Below, one piece after another: positions 1 to 11,775 of a stretch of DNA of 64,000 nucleotides; within the stretch, counting starts at the first letter, position 1, and every line of letters begins with the position of its first letter. Both the position numbers and the translations under genes were made by a program. The stretch lies in contig JASJZC010000005.1 in NCBI GenBank assembly GCA_037178855.1, positions 9,672,001-9,736,000 on the forward strand, given 5' to 3'. This DNA comes from Oscheius sp. JU75. Lineage: Eukaryota; Nematoda; Chromadorea; Rhabditida; Rhabditidae. The notes beneath the pieces were generated by a model. The model was not told the origin of the DNA and made no database searches. It was given only the letters and a program-made list of their open reading frames with translations.

Positions 1-63
1 GAGTGACAGAGTTACAGAGTTACAGAGAGATACGGTAACAGAGGGGCAAGGGGTTTTTTTTAG

Positions 64-450
64 CTCCACGGATCTCCTGACGTCTCTGTCGTAGCCTTCA
101 AGAGCTCAACCCTCAACATCTATGCGATCAGTGACAAGATGAACAAGCTTGGCTGGAACCTGAACACTCTACAGAACCCCAATGCGTAGATCTATCATAT
201 TGTTTGCCTATCAACCCATTCCAGAATCCATATCTGTCTCACGATCAACCACGCCTCTCAAATCGTCGTCGACTCTTTTGTGGCTGACCTCAAGAAGGCC
301 GTTTTGGAGGTGGCTGCTCTCCCGGATCGAGGCAACAATAGCAGCACGGCTGCTCTCTATGGAATGGCTGCTACGATTCCGGACAAGTCTCTGGTCGATG
401 AGATGACAGCTGCCTATTTGGATGCTTGTTATGCTACTCCCTCACAGTAA
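64..450 (+). CDS. spl-1: Sphingosine-1-phosphate lyase, C-terminal exons (gene enters from the left)
   Basis: Two exons, 64-185 and 225-450, are joined by a 39-bp intron, and the reading frame ends at TAA 448-450. The product matches the C-terminal part of the PLP-dependent ER enzyme that cleaves sphingosine-1-phosphate to a fatty aldehyde and phosphoethanolamine. Recognisable stretches are DVSVVAF, then [20 protein letters not shown] (human SGPL1 has [20 protein letters not shown]), [10 protein letters not shown] after the splice, and [17 protein letters not shown] followed by LDACYAT near the end, where SGPL1 has LDSLYST. The catalytic lysine region lies left of the window, so only about the last 115 of some 550 residues are visible. 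Family identity is strong. Which of the nematode spl paralogues it is cannot be told from this fragment. Confidence 0.85.
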
Positions 451-2450
451 CAAGTCTTTGAATTCTAGTCATGGTTAGCTTTCCGACTCATATCTTGCTG
501 TGATCTTGTATTTGTGATATGAGTGCCACTAATGAAGAGTTCAGAGTATGAGACAGTAACAGAGGGATAGAGAGACAGTGACGACTTGTCAATGACAACC
601 CACCCAAACGGTCTAATCAGAGTTCAGAAACCCCCAAAATGAATAACCTTGATGAATCCCTCAAGGTAGCATCCGGGGCTCGTTCCTTCCGTCGTAGACC
701 GTTTTCTTCAGAGAGGAGTTGTCGATCAACTCTTAAAGAAGACTCTGACAAGGACCGGCATCACGAATAGCAGTCTCGTGACCACCTCTTTCCATGGGCA
801 AAAGAAGCCAGTCGTTTAGAGCAACCCCGCTGTGTAGACGGCACTTGCGGTTCTGGGCGATGCACTTTCAGTCAGGGACTATATCCTTTCCCAGCGTCCT
901 TTTGTCCGTTCCAAAGTCTATTGTAGTCTTCGGAGCTGCCGTAAATGAGGATCAACCGAGGTCCATCGCAAAAAAACATCCCGCGCTTGTTGCAAGTCTA
1001 CCCAAGAGTGAGTTTCAGCCATTTTTTCAAGTTACCACACGTTACGCAAAACATTGACAGCTTGTTACAACAAAATTCAATTGCTCAATATTATTTTTAA
1101 AATTTCAGGAGAACCAATCTCGTCTTCTAATTTGATCGAATGCGGTCAGCCCGTCCAGCAACATCATCTCTATTGCAATGGCTCCCTTCTTTGAAGATTC
1201 TTTGTATGTCTTGACAAAGCAGAATATCAACTCCTATCTAAGGTCGTCGGCCCCCCCCCCCAGTGCCCTGAGTAGGTGAGCCGGGCGTGAACGCCCAGAG
1301 AGAAGGTGACGGCTCTCAAGAGGGTACTTAGACTAGCTGACACAAGACTATGATTCATTATCACTCTATTATATCGCTTATTATCTTATCTCATAAACAT
1401 CTGATATTAATGAACCACATCTTACTAGTCAATCCTTCGAGAAAATCTATTCCAGTTCCATCTGATCGTCTCCTTGCAACAGCCACAATCAGAACTAAAT
1501 TGGCTAGACTTTATTTAAAGGCAAAGACCTTTAAGCTTTGTATGAGAAAATTTGAAGTTATCTGACTTATAGACTGGTTTCTAGCCTTGCTAATGGGTGA
1601 AAAGTCATATTGAAGGCAAAAATTGGAAAGTTGAAAACGTCGTGATTTGATCTCGTCCATTTGAATAGAAACTGATTCTTACCGCCTTTCCAATAGAGAT
1701 GTTTCCCCTGATCGAAATTGTCTACCTTTCAGGAATCAACTTGAGAGCTGGATTCTTATATGGTCCAGTATCTTATCTACCGGTTACTGAAGATGTGAGG
1801 CAGGGACGAGAGATTACCTAGAAACTGTTCTTAGAAGTGAGTAGTAGTACTACTGGCTGTCGCTTTCGTTCTCTTTGTCTCGCATTCTTCGAAATCGTCT
1901 ACATTTCAGGAACCAACTTGGGAGCTGGATTCCTACACGGTCCAGTATCTTATCTACCGTTTAGATCTATTACACAGATGTCAGACGTGCTTTATATCTG
2001 TTACAACCCTCCAACCCACCCAAGCTGTCTAAAAAGAGTAAAGCAAATTCCAAAAATGACTAACCTTGATGTGCTCAAAAGATAGCAGAAGAGCTGAAGC
2101 ACTACATCCAGTTGAGACTCTTCGTACTGGAAATAGCAATTATTGTCTGTCGATAGAACGGTTGGCAGGATGGTCCTTTCCATCGGAGCCAGCTCGCGAG
2201 ATCCTTGATGTGAGTCAGGCAGACAAGGCATCTTCTCTCCTAGGAACCGGTGTCTTTCAGCAGGTCCGAGCAATTGACGACTTTTCCACTCTTGTAAAAA
2301 GCTTTTCCAATAGCTTGCAACTGCAGAATTTGTTTTGTACTGAAACTTTGTTTTCAGAGTTGTACCAGCCGTCTCTGACGGATTTCGCCGTTCGTTGGCC
2401 TTGGCGGCTACGCCACTTCCCCTAACAAATGTCTCGGATGTCTTCATTGC
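451..2450. other. Intergenic, repeat debris and a diverged tandem duplication
   Basis: No convincing gene is visible. The stretch holds a GAGACAGA-type tract (about 535-590), a C-run (about 1250-1261), and two diverged copies of a roughly 65-bp unit at about 1725-1790 and 1898-1965, each containing AGCTGGATTC then GGTCCAGTATCTTATCTACC. The region around 2366-2425 carries a GC-rich hairpin segment that also occurs near 19966 and 34190. Open frames here have no recognisable product. Confidence 0.5.
1725..1965 (+). repeat. Diverged direct duplication, about 177-bp period
   Basis: The segment at about 1725-1790 recurs at about 1898-1965, with GTCTAC, TTTCAGGAA and the 20-mer GGTCCAGTATCTTATCTACC in the same order. 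Each copy places the conserved piece after a splice-acceptor-like TTTCAG and reads as a similar peptide (AGFLYGPVSYLP and AGFLHGPVSYLP). It may be a duplicated relic exon, but no surrounding gene was found. Confidence 0.6.
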
Positions 2451-2826
2451 AAAAATTCTAGAGACGGTCCGAATTGACTTGCCATCAACTACGCACTCCT
2501 TCTTCTAATACTTGACAGGATACTTCCTGTCAACTCAAGCCTAAAAGGATGGTGGGAGTTAAAAACGGTGAAGCTGTTGATTCCTGGCAATCGGAAGTAT
2601 GAGCCGGATTCCTCGTAAAATCCTGTCAAGGCAATTCCTTTCACTTTCGCGTTTTGGTTCTGTTTTCGGGGTCAAACAGACGAAAAGAACTTCGGGCTAC
2701 CTTAGCACTTTGATAAAAGTAGACCAGCAGCCTATGGTTGCTTCGCAGTCGTTTGGGTTTCAGTTAGCTTTCCAGTCGAGCCACCACAAATTGAGCGAGA
2801 TTTCTATACAGGTTTCCGCTTACAAC

Positions 2827-3095
2827 TGACTTGCCACCTAATTGACAATAATTCTTAACCTGCCATCTTTGCTTCGTGGCCTCGGACAAGCAAACAGTCA
2901 ACCAGTCACCATCGTGCTTTCATATCTATTTAAAATTAAAATTGTCCTCGCGTCTCTGTCTGTGTGTCTGTCTGAAGCCAATAATGCCAATTAGTGTGCA
3001 CTATTCTCCCACTATATCCTCACACTAATTGTTGGCAAGTCAAGCCAAATCGAATCAGTTCGGGAGGTAGCTTCGTTGGGAGAACGTTGCTCCAG
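2827..3095 (+). repeat. Two adjoining dispersed-repeat copies
   Basis: Positions 2827-2940 match copies near 11425 and 40785 (TTGCTTCG, TGGCC then CGGACAAGCAAAC, later CACCATCGTG). Positions about 2950-3095 match a second family with its other copy at 28630-28765 (AAGTCAAGCCAAATCGAATC, then GAGAACGTTGCT). No target-site duplication was identified by eye. Confidence 0.6.
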
Positions 3096-4600
3096 CCGTG
3101 GCACCTCGATTGGTTGGAATAAATATAGGTTGAAGTGGGAGGTAAGGGTCACAAGGGTTGGACAAAAGAAAATAGAAATCGAGTAGTTTTGGAAGGATTA
3201 TTACCAGCATTGAGTCCCAAGGGGCGTTAGCATTACTTGTTTCTGATATTTCTGATGCCCTTTGCTTATTACTCCCAATTAGGATGGCATCGCAATGATA
3301 GTAGATACTACTTCTCTGACTTCTTCCTAGGTTTTGAGAAAGGTGTGCGCGCTGATTCTTTGTCTGAGAATCGTACATTCCTTGACCTTTCGAGCTGCCC
3401 TGGGTCCATGCATGTTGTTTGTTGTTTCATTCACGACTTGAAGAGTAGCTGATTCTTACAGATTTGGCAGGCAAGGAGGAAGTCTAACCACCGACGCAAA
3501 CGTGCTAGAGTTGATGACTCAATCAGTATGTTTCGTGAATGGTACCGACTTGAAGTAGAGAACTTACTGCTTTACTGAGTATTAAACTCGAGCATGTCAT
3601 TCATGACAGTGGCTCAACAAGACATTGCTCTATGCCACCGTCATTGTTCCTGTCGTTCTAGTCGATGCTGGACAGGGCGCCCATGAGACCTGGGCAAAAA
3701 CGCAAACCGGTAAGTGTGAGAGATGGTAATCGAAACAGTTGATAGGTTCAGGAGAACAAAGATGACAAGGTTTGTGAGTCCCTTAGTAAGGTATGTATTG
3801 CATGTCTATCTTCCACAAAAAAGAGTTCAGAATCCACACCGTTCTTGCAAGAAGAAGTTTTCATTGCTAGTTCCTTTCCCCGTCTTTTCAACATTCTTCC
3901 TCCCTGTTGGTGGTCCTGTTAACTGCTTTTTTTCTATATAGAAATTTAACCGTTGTATACTAAATCTATTGCTCCCCCTATGTTCTATGCCTCATCGGAT
4001 AAAAGAGGGAGCCCATGCAAAATTTTGCTTCTAACATTGCTGAAATGGAAAATGTCACGAATTGGAAACTTTTATTTTGGAATTATTGAACCCCTCATGC
4101 GATCTACGTACTGGTGGCAATAAAAAAAGGGCGTGTCATATTTCACTTCAGACTTACAGACTCTTCTCCTCTCCCTAGAATCTCTTAGATTTCTTTTTCA
4201 GGACCATCTCACTTGGACACTGGGTTTGTAAATGATCTTGACCACTTACGAGCTCAGCAGCCACTCAGAACGATGTCCCTCACTTCAACGAAGCTAAAAC
4301 GGCGTCACACTTTTCTGATCAGGCTCAGCTATGTTGCTCTTTAGTCTAGAACATTTTTATAGCAATGACTAGTAGAAACTAACGAAAAATTCACGAAAAC
4401 GCCAAGAAAGATGAGGAAAGTAATGGGACAGGCTGCTCGAATAAAATACGGTTTGAATTCTCGCGCGCTGCGCCGTTGCCGTCGTTGTCACTTTTTCCGG
4501 GAAAAAGAACACCGGACTCTGCTTCCGGTGTCCTAGCCAGTGTCCACGTCATGGAGCTCAGTTCTTGTACCATTCTCCCCAATTTTTTTCTGTGCTCTTC
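3096..4600. other. Intergenic spacer upstream of the BTG/Tob gene
   Basis: Only short open frames with no recognisable product are seen. The last part must contain the promoter of the gene starting at 4604. A pyrimidine-rich TTTTTTTCTGTGCTCTTCAG immediately before the ATG is a candidate trans-splice acceptor. Confidence 0.4.
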
Positions 4601-4603
4601 AGT

Positions 4604-5869
4604 ATGTACACCGAAATCAAGGAAGCCGTCGCCTTCCTCTTCCGATTTCTACGCAATAATCAGCCCCGTCGTAGGGTAAATTTGTTTTTTTTTTGCATGA
4701 AATATCTATATTTCAGATGTCACTCTTAATGGCCGAATTCGGCAGCTTGCTGGCCCAGAAATACCAGGAAAACTGGGATATTAACAATCCTAAGAAAGGT
4801 TTGTGGACTCGAGAGACCGAAAATACGAGAATTTTGCAGGAGAAGAGGATCGTATGGTCGATTTCTGCCTCAAGGATGCTCGTGGAGCCGTGCTGGACAA
4901 GCTGTTCGCTGCCGCAGCCGAGCAGATGATCTGCTCAGACATTTTGATAAAAACTCCAGGTAGAAATTGATATCCTTGCTGTTGACCACATGCTATTTTC
5001 AGATATCAAGCTCTATATCAATCCTGGTTGGTTTTTTTATCTAAATATGAGGTTTTCTCGTGATTTTGTTGATGAAGAGTGAAGGAAAGGCTTATGGATT
5101 CATTTTAGGTGCCGTTTTCTACACCTGCCACCGCGAAACTACTCCCACAGTCATCTGGACTGGATATGTCAACTCGGACCTTAGGTTGGTCAATTTTCTT
5201 CTGCTTTTCATCAAAGTTCAATGTTCAGCTACAATCCCCTCGCCTTGGGCAGCCAGAGCTGTCGACCTTCTCCGGGAAGTCTGCTCGGTGCTCTTGGACC
5301 TCACGTCTACCTGTCCGGAGACGCAAAAAATGGTGAGAAGACTTGATTTTTTGAGTAAACTTGTGTCTTTTTCAGTCACATTCAATTACGAGCACGAAGA
5401 CTCCAGCCCGCTTGTTCTTCATCTGGTCGACCCCCATCCGAGCGTCGATCCTTCTCCCATCGGACAGGTGTGTGGTTTTGCTTGTGTAACATATTACGTA
5501 ACGTGGTGTCAACTCTATTTGTGACTGTCGCCTTGATAGTATATTGATTTTATCTCTAAAACTTCAGTTTTTCAGCCCATCAAGAAGTTCGCTTACCATT
5601 CGCCCGACTACAAGCCCATTACGGTCGCAGCCTTCGCCAAGACGCGCTTCGGCAGCAGCAAGACTCGTCCCGACCACGACAACTACAGACGTCTTCAGGC
5701 TGCCGCCGGACAAGCTACCTCTGTGGGTTTTTGACTAATTCTCCTTGAAAAATGTCTATTTTTTCAGCCTCAGGCCTTCCACCACATCGTTAGTCCCGGC
5801 GAGCAGCTGATGCGCTCCTTCTTCCCTCCCCTCCTTTCCCCCACTCTCCCCCTGCACTTCCTATTCTAA
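4604..5869 (+). CDS. fog-3: BTG/Tob family protein, FOG-3-like
   Basis: Nine exons (4604-4675, 4717-4798, 4840-4959, 5003-5026, 5109-5184, 5229-5332, 5376-5467, 5576-5722, 5768-5869) give a 272-residue protein with all phases consistent. The start lies one base after a CTCTTCAG acceptor, as for an SL trans-spliced mRNA. The N-terminal half is the BTG/Tob fold: MYTEIKEAVAFLFRFLRNNQ then PRRR (box A start), LLAQKYQENWDINNPKKG, and IKLYINPGAVFYTCHRETTP, equivalent to the family's DLSVWIDPxEVSYR segment. The C-terminal half is Ser/Pro-rich and low in complexity. In Caenorhabditis the only BTG/Tob protein is FOG-3 (263 residues), a germline regulator that specifies sperm fate by binding mRNAs and recruiting repressors. 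Orthology is inferred from family uniqueness and length. Several BTG positions are diverged. Confidence 0.75.
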
Positions 5870-6548
5870 CTTTGTCCCCCTCCCCCTAAAAAATATTAAC
5901 GTTGCTGTGAGTTTGTTGTCGTTTTGCTCCTCTTTTCTTCTATAAATGTTTGTAGTTTCATTCATTTTTTGAAGTGTTTTTGTGCCCAATACGTGCATTT
6001 TTTTTTTAGCAAGACTTTCACTTTGACCACGGGCTCGGGGTGCAGTACTGTCAAACAAACTGATACATAGTGACACATTATGCAGCCCGTCCTCACCACG
6101 AGTTCAGCTCACATCAGACGGGGAGAGAAGGTAACATTGACTGGTTCTGATTTTCAGTTCAAAGCTTACAGACGCGGAACGACTTCTTGATGTTGTAACT
6201 TATGGTTGGCGATATCTCTATGCTTTTTTAACAGCACTTGTAAAAACTGGTGTGGGCGGTTCCATCACACTCACCCCTACATCAATACCGCGTACTTTTG
6301 TTGAGGAATGTTTGCTTCACATCGGCTATTTTTTGTTTCTTGGCTGCATTTACCCAAAATTACTGTTGAACAACTCATTGTGCATTCTTATTGTTCAAAT
6401 AAATGCTGATGTTATAGACGCTCCCCACAGATTGCCAAGTAAACGACCATTCCCACGGCCCGAAGCCAGTGTAGATGCGTTAGCAGACTGCTGGTACTTT
6501 CGCCTTCTATTAATTTTCGTCGTTACTTCTGACAGTAACAAGACACCT
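5870..6548. other. Spacer between convergent BTG/Tob and kinase genes
   Basis: The + gene ends at 5869 and the - gene ends at 6549. The first 30 bp after the stop contain an A-rich AAAAAATATTAA that could act as a poly(A) signal. Nothing else is recognisable. Confidence 0.4.
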
Positions 6549-9500
6549 TTATTCTGAGCTGATATTCTTGGCCATCTGCTCTTTGAGCTGCACGATAACC
6601 TTAAAGAGTTCATTGCCCACACGACGCTTGTGCTCTTCATCGGGACAATTATCATAGAGGGCGCGTACTTCGTCCAGGACTCTGTTCTGGAGTTGTGTGT
6701 ACTTTCGTGCTTTTCAAAACATACCAGGCCAAATGATGTCTGTAGGTCATTGATCGGTACTTTGCCCGTCCCTTTAAGATTTCCACGGCTTTTGAGAAAC
6801 TAGAAGTTCAGTCAGTAAGTTAGGAGACAGAAACATAGATAGGTTTTCTGCATGATTTGAAGCAAAAACATACCATTGCTAGCTCGCTGCCAGAATCAAA
6901 AACGTTAGTGATTTCGATGTTGTTGGTATGCTTGTCGTCGAAGGGAACGTTGAAAACGACCTTGCCAGCTGGCTGGGTGGCAATGTCATCCAGAGATCGC
7001 TCTTGACCTTCAAAAAACTTATATACTTCTGCCATAGCTGGCCGTGATTCCGGATCAAACGCCATCATTCTATAAGCAGCTTCTTTTCGGAAAAAAATGG
7101 TAGCTACTTTTGAACATAAGCCCATATTGTAGGAGACACTATCACTTTCATCTCCAGTGTTTCATCGAGGGTGTCTTTAGGCTTGCAGCGGAAAATCATT
7201 TTCCATATTGAGCGACCAAGACCGAAAACGTCGAGTTTTGGAGTGCAGGTATCCACATCTCCATAAATGCCTTCAGGAGCGAGATACCCAGGGGTTCCGC
7301 GATCCGAGGTATTTTCACAATGAAGAACATTTGATATAATTGTTCCCATTTTTACGAATCCAAGATCGCTGATCTTCAAAAGTTGGTGATGTTCATCGAG
7401 TAACATGCTAAAACTGTTTTAAAGAAAAAACAGACAAGCTCACTTGGAGGGCTTCACATCACGATGAAGCGAGTTGCTGGTGTGGATAAAGTTTAGTCCG
7501 CTTGCTGCATGGAGACTCCAGCGAATGATTGAAGACTCAGAATAACTCTCAGCGCTTGTAATCACTGAAAACGGTAAAGGTAGCAAATGTTTCAAGTTAC
7601 CTGAGTCCAAGGAACCTCCTTTGCAATATTCCATCAACAGACCTTGAATTCTGTACTCTTTGACTACATATCCGTAAAGAGAAACAATATGTGGATTGCA
7701 TTGCGTCTAAATTGGCACGTTTGACAGGAAAAGTTAGAGTTTCACCGTCAAGAGTGTACGAATTTCATCCTTCATTTGCAGAAATGCTTCGTGCAGACCG
7801 TCAGAAGTAGCCAACGCCTCATCGAACAACTTGGTGGCTACTGGTACTGGCAGCCCAGGCGCATCCACAAGCTCCACGACAGCTTGACTGCCTCTAGAAA
7901 GTTCTCTGACTTTGGTAAGAGACGATTTTTCGTAGCTTTTGAAGCAAATTTGCTGAAATGTAAATTGTGAAACAGTATTAAAAAATGTCTACGCTAGCAC
8001 CTGACAGGACATTTCCCCATTCGCTGCTGCAAATACGCTTCAGTTGATCCAGAGGCGCACTCTTTGACGATGTTGTCAGTTTTTTGTAGAGAACCTATAG
8101 TATCAAACTGAAATCAGTTATCACCAATGGTTACCTCGTGAAAGTACATGTCAGGGGTGACTTTTTGACGGGTCAGAAGTTCTTTTAGTTTCGGAAAGGA
8201 TTCGAGAGTATCCACCAGCCGATTTATACACCGTTGCTGATCTTCTCTCTGCTCAGTTTGGGTATGGAACTATTCAAAATCAAAGGCGGGTGACGAAACT
8301 TACCAGAAAGACTTTTACAAATGACAGAAAGAATACATAAGGATAAACACTAGTCCACTTTTTGATGTTTGCATAATTCACCTGTTCTGGATCATAGAAA
8401 TACTCCAGAAAGGTTTGTTCTGCTTCTTGACGTTGTCGAAGTTTTTCCTCCAAACGTTTGACTTGGTCAATGTTCATGTACTTTTTCAGGACCTATAACC
8501 AAATGAAAATTGATACTTTTTTGTCGATTGTACATGATAATAGATAAGCAATGATCCAAAGTCCAAAGAACAATTAGTCTCTTCACTGAACATTTCACAG
8601 GCTTTCTACATTAAAAATTTCTGGTTTCGACTCGACACAACTCACTTCACTATATGTAGGAAAACGATTCCTGATCTCTTTAACAAATCTCAGGTGATCA
8701 GCTAGGGCATAAAGCCGCTCTCCATGTAAGAATTTGATCTACTAAATCGTGGTTAATCAAAGCCATTTAAACCTCTGAACACTCCTCGAAGATCATTCTG
8801 TAAAAAGTATTTGTTTCAATCATTGGTCTGGGTTTTAAATCAGCCAGATCTTGATCACTCAGATTTTTGAATGGTTGTAAGTACGGAAGATAATTCTCGG
8901 ATGTTTTTTCTTAATAGATTATTCTTAATGCTAGGCCTTAACGTCTTACGCTCAACATTGTCGTTTGAACATAGTGTTACTACCGACATGTACGAGTCAA
9001 GTCCCTGCCTTTTGTAATAAGATACATCGGGACTCATCTTCTTAAATGTGTCCAAAAGGCATTCCAACAACCAATTATCGCCGTATGACTTGTTTGCAAC
9101 GTCGTTTGGTGGCGGCTCGACAGTCACAGTTTGAGGAATTATGTTCTGAAATCTGCCGTAAAAGAGTACCCCCCCCCCCCCCCCCCCCCACTCAGGCTAT
9201 CTAGACCTAGGGGGAGAGAGTACCAGCACCTTTCACTTACCGGGAAAAGGTTGCGCACCACAAGAGGCAGAGCTGGTACCAATCTCAACAGCTTAAAAAG
9301 GGCATGGGTACATTTTCTATCTTTGTATTCGTTCTAAAAGTGTTTAAAAACATGTTTTTACTAGAAAACTTTCAGGTCTTATAGAGCTCTCTAAAAAGTC
9401 TCTAGTTGTATTGAAGACCAAGAAGTAATCTTTCGGTCCCAACAAGTCGAAGTGTAGATATTCACTAGTGTTCTCTTCTTGAAATAAACCAGCCGATGCG

Positions 9501-10755
9501 AGAAAATTGTTCATCATAGAATCTACTCTCGTTTGCACTTGAAAACGACGGAAGTTTTCTTTCTAAAAAACAAAAGTCTTAAATTTCAAAATCTCCCTAA
9601 CCGTTAACTTGTTAAGCAAATTTCGTTCTTTTTGAGTAAAGCTGATGACATTGTTGGGAAGTGCTAGCAGTTTGTTAGTGTTCTTTTCATTTATAATTCC
9701 AAGATGAATTCCAGAATATTGTGTGTAGAGTTTGTCCACAGCTACTATCCATTTCTTTAAATTAATTCGGTTCACTGTAGGCTCCCATTTACCTTAAACA
9801 ATGTAAAGTATTCTCGTGGTTCTTTGCATATGAACATTTCATCTTGCATGCTTTCAATAGCTGATTGACTAATAACTATCAGCAAATCATACAGCCTTAG
9901 AAAATGAGAATATCCACCGCATTTCAACAAAGTCTGGTCAAAATTTTTGGTGACAATTACACGCTGAAATACCATATCTTCTACAAGCTTCACAAGTGCT
10001 GTGTAGTAAACAATCCGATAACTTTCTTTCAAAACACTAGATATCTTGATCCATCTGTCTGTACGAGATGACTCAAGCGAATTTTGCCAGTAATATTTTG
10101 ATGCTGAACATAGCTTTATGTCCAACATTCGATCATTGCAAACTTGACTCCATAAGGCTTTAAATTCTTCTATTGTAACCTGAAAATTTCTTAATTGCCA
10201 TATCGAAAATCGAAACAATTCGCAGGTCTTCAAACTTTTTGGAGCTGTAATGTGGGATATCACCATGACCAATGTGAACACAATCTCCACTCCATGGTTT
10301 ATCATAGCATGGTATTGCATCAGACAGTCGACTGAATATTGGGGCAAACAGCTCAACTTTGGAACCATATGGGTCCTTTTTCAGTTCCTCCCATTCTTCG
10401 CAATTTACTGCTAAGCAGAGCTGGAAAAAACATAATAATAAATAAATATATAAATAAGCTAATATAAAGAAACACTTACAATGTACCAATGCTTTTTTAA
10501 AACGTCCTCATGTGGATCGGGAGACCGAATTTTATTGAGATAATCATACTTATTGTAAAAAGTATACATTTCAAATGCGTTGCGCCTGGCACTCTTCTCC
10601 TTGCTGCCGTTGTGTAGATTAGGCGTGGGGCAAAGTGCCTTAGCGATAAAGTCTTCCCTGCACAAACACAGTCTGGAGGTATGGTTGTAGCGGAAATTGC
10701 GGACCATCGGCTTATGGAGCTTGCAAACTGCGGGGAACTCTGTAACCAGTCTCAT
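6549..10755 (-). CDS. Large protein kinase (TKL/DSTYK-like architecture) with long novel N-terminal region
   Basis: About 18 small exons on the minus strand. Phase-consistent exons are 10755-10480, 10420-10217, 10179-9793, 9754-9602, 9562-9370, 9320-9241, 9145-8950, 8909-8773, 8738-8646, 8492-8304, 8269-8135, 8107-8006, 7952-7746, 7706-7601, 7564-7444, 7407 to about 7150, about 7110 to about 6850, a short exon near 6800-6725, and 6686-6549. Roughly 715 residues without a recognised domain precede a kinase domain. The G-loop is degenerate (ELSRGSQAVVEL). VATK supplies the ATP lysine, the catalytic loop is HRDVKPSN, the Mg motif is DLG rather than DFG (KISDLGFVK), and GTPGYLAPE and FDPESRP follow. 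The length, a large N-terminal region before a C-terminal kinase and the DLGF motif resemble DSTYK. That is an inference, and the N-terminus did not align by eye. The junction near 7110-7150 and the true start are unresolved. Two genes instead of one remain possible. Confidence 0.7.
9169..9189. repeat. Homopolymer C21 tract inside a kinase intron
   Basis: Twenty-one consecutive C on the + strand lie inside the intron between exons 9320-9241 and 9145-8950. The transcript therefore carries G21, which is a potential quadruplex. Confidence 0.95.
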
Positions 10756-11190
10756 TTCCCGAAAGTATCCTCTCTCCGCTAGTTGGCGCTGTGGCAGCGT
10801 TAATTGAAGGGCCCCAAGTTCAAACCCCGCTTCTGCTCCATCCTTTCACAGAAGTCGGTAAAAAAAAAAGTTGGTAGTAGCTTGCTACGATGATATGGCG
10901 TTCTTGGAGTGAGATTTGGCGCCTGTCCAGCTTAGAACGTAGGTCTACTCGATCTGGCCTCTCAGGTTGTACCCCAATGCAATTGAGCTCGTTCTGGCAT
11001 TGGTTACGTGTCAAACTTTAAGTATTTTAACACTCTCCCCGCTAAGCTTTTTTCGATTGTAACCAAGAACAGTATCGTTTCATAATGTGGAACGATGCTG
11101 TCTTTGGTTACAATTGAACGATGGCCGATACTCTAAACCAGTAACTGCCGTGAGGACTTTTCCGTCACCACGAAAACCAGCCTTTCAAAA
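10756..11190 (-). repeat. tRNA-like / SINE-like repeat upstream of the kinase gene
   Basis: Positions 10772-10845 contain a B-box-like AGTTCAAACCCCG downstream of CTAGTTGGCGCTGTGG, which resembles an A box on the + strand, but no cloverleaf can be drawn. It is followed by AGTAGCTTGCTACGA and GGCGTTCTTGGA, which recur at about 34008-34060 with small changes. This suggests a tRNA-derived dispersed element. The remainder of the stretch up to 11190 shows nothing recognisable. Confidence 0.4.
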
Positions 11191-11204
11191 AGAAATATAC
11201 ATGG

Positions 11205-11386
11205 TTAAGATGGTTTTATTAGGTGAAGCAAGTATGCAGCCGTGATGATGCCATACTGCTTCAGATCTGTGGCCATGCACTTGGTCATGGCGTTCATGGC
11301 AGTCTCGAATTGAGCTTTGGACCAAACACAGAAGGACAAGGTATCTTGCTGCTGCACTCCATTACAGAAATCTCCCAGTGGCTTCA
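11205..11386 (-). pseudogene. Orphan 3' exon of a secreted-type protein
   Basis: A TTTTTTCACAG acceptor precedes an open frame of about 60 codons ending at TAA 11207-11205. An AATAAA lies just inside the coding end. The peptide contains CNGVQQQDTLSFCVWSKAQF and MTKCMATDLKQYG, and the three Cys suggest an extracellular protein. Upstream sequence is a dispersed repeat (11425-11590) rather than further exons, so it is probably a truncated duplicate. No family is recognised. Confidence 0.35.
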
Positions 11387-11424
11387 CTGTGAAAAAAGCC
11401 GAGTTCTATAGCGCACCCAAAGTT

Positions 11425-11590
11425 GACTTGTCAACCAATATTAGGCAATAACTGTTTTTGAACAACAAAACTTTTGAACAACTAATTGGCCCGCTTCTGT
11501 TTCGTGGCCACGGACAAACAAACAAACAAACAAACAGAGTCCGCCACAGAAAGTCCGCCACATCGCGCTTTAGATAGTAGAAATATGTCT
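11425..11590 (+). repeat. Dispersed repeat, CAAACAAACAAACAGAGTC family
   Basis: Shares GACTTGTCA, CTAATTG, GCTTCTGTTTCGTGG and AAACAAACAAACAGAGTCC plus CCACAGA with copies at 2827-2940 and 40782-40905. A fragment near 20050-20130 is similar. Confidence 0.6.
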
Positions 11591-11775
11591 TTGACTCTCT
11601 GTAATTCTGTCTGTCCCTCTCTTTCTCTTTATCTTTGACACTCTCTCTGTCTCTCTCACTGTCTCTGTTTCTCGCTTCCTCTCTGTCTCTCTAACACTCC
11701 GTCTCTTTGTTTCTCGATATCTTGACCTCTTTGTCTCTCTCTTTCTCTCATTGTGCCTCTATCTCTCTATATCTA
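11591..11775 (+). repeat. Pyrimidine minisatellite (TCTCTGTCTC type)
   Basis: About 185 bp made almost wholly of CTCTCTGTCTCT variants, the complement of the GAGACAGA motif found throughout the window. The following 11776-12030 shows no gene. Confidence 0.8.

Noticed and set aside
9320-9370. An apparent 28-bp intron in the kinase gene (GTAAAAAC...TTTTAG)
   Set aside because: A 49-bp intron from the donor after 9370 to an ACAAAG acceptor keeps the frame and is of normal length, so ultra-short introns are not needed.
11591-11775. Array-like repetition that might suggest a CRISPR locus
   Set aside because: There are no unique spacers between fixed repeats; it is a simple pyrimidine minisatellite in a eukaryotic genome.
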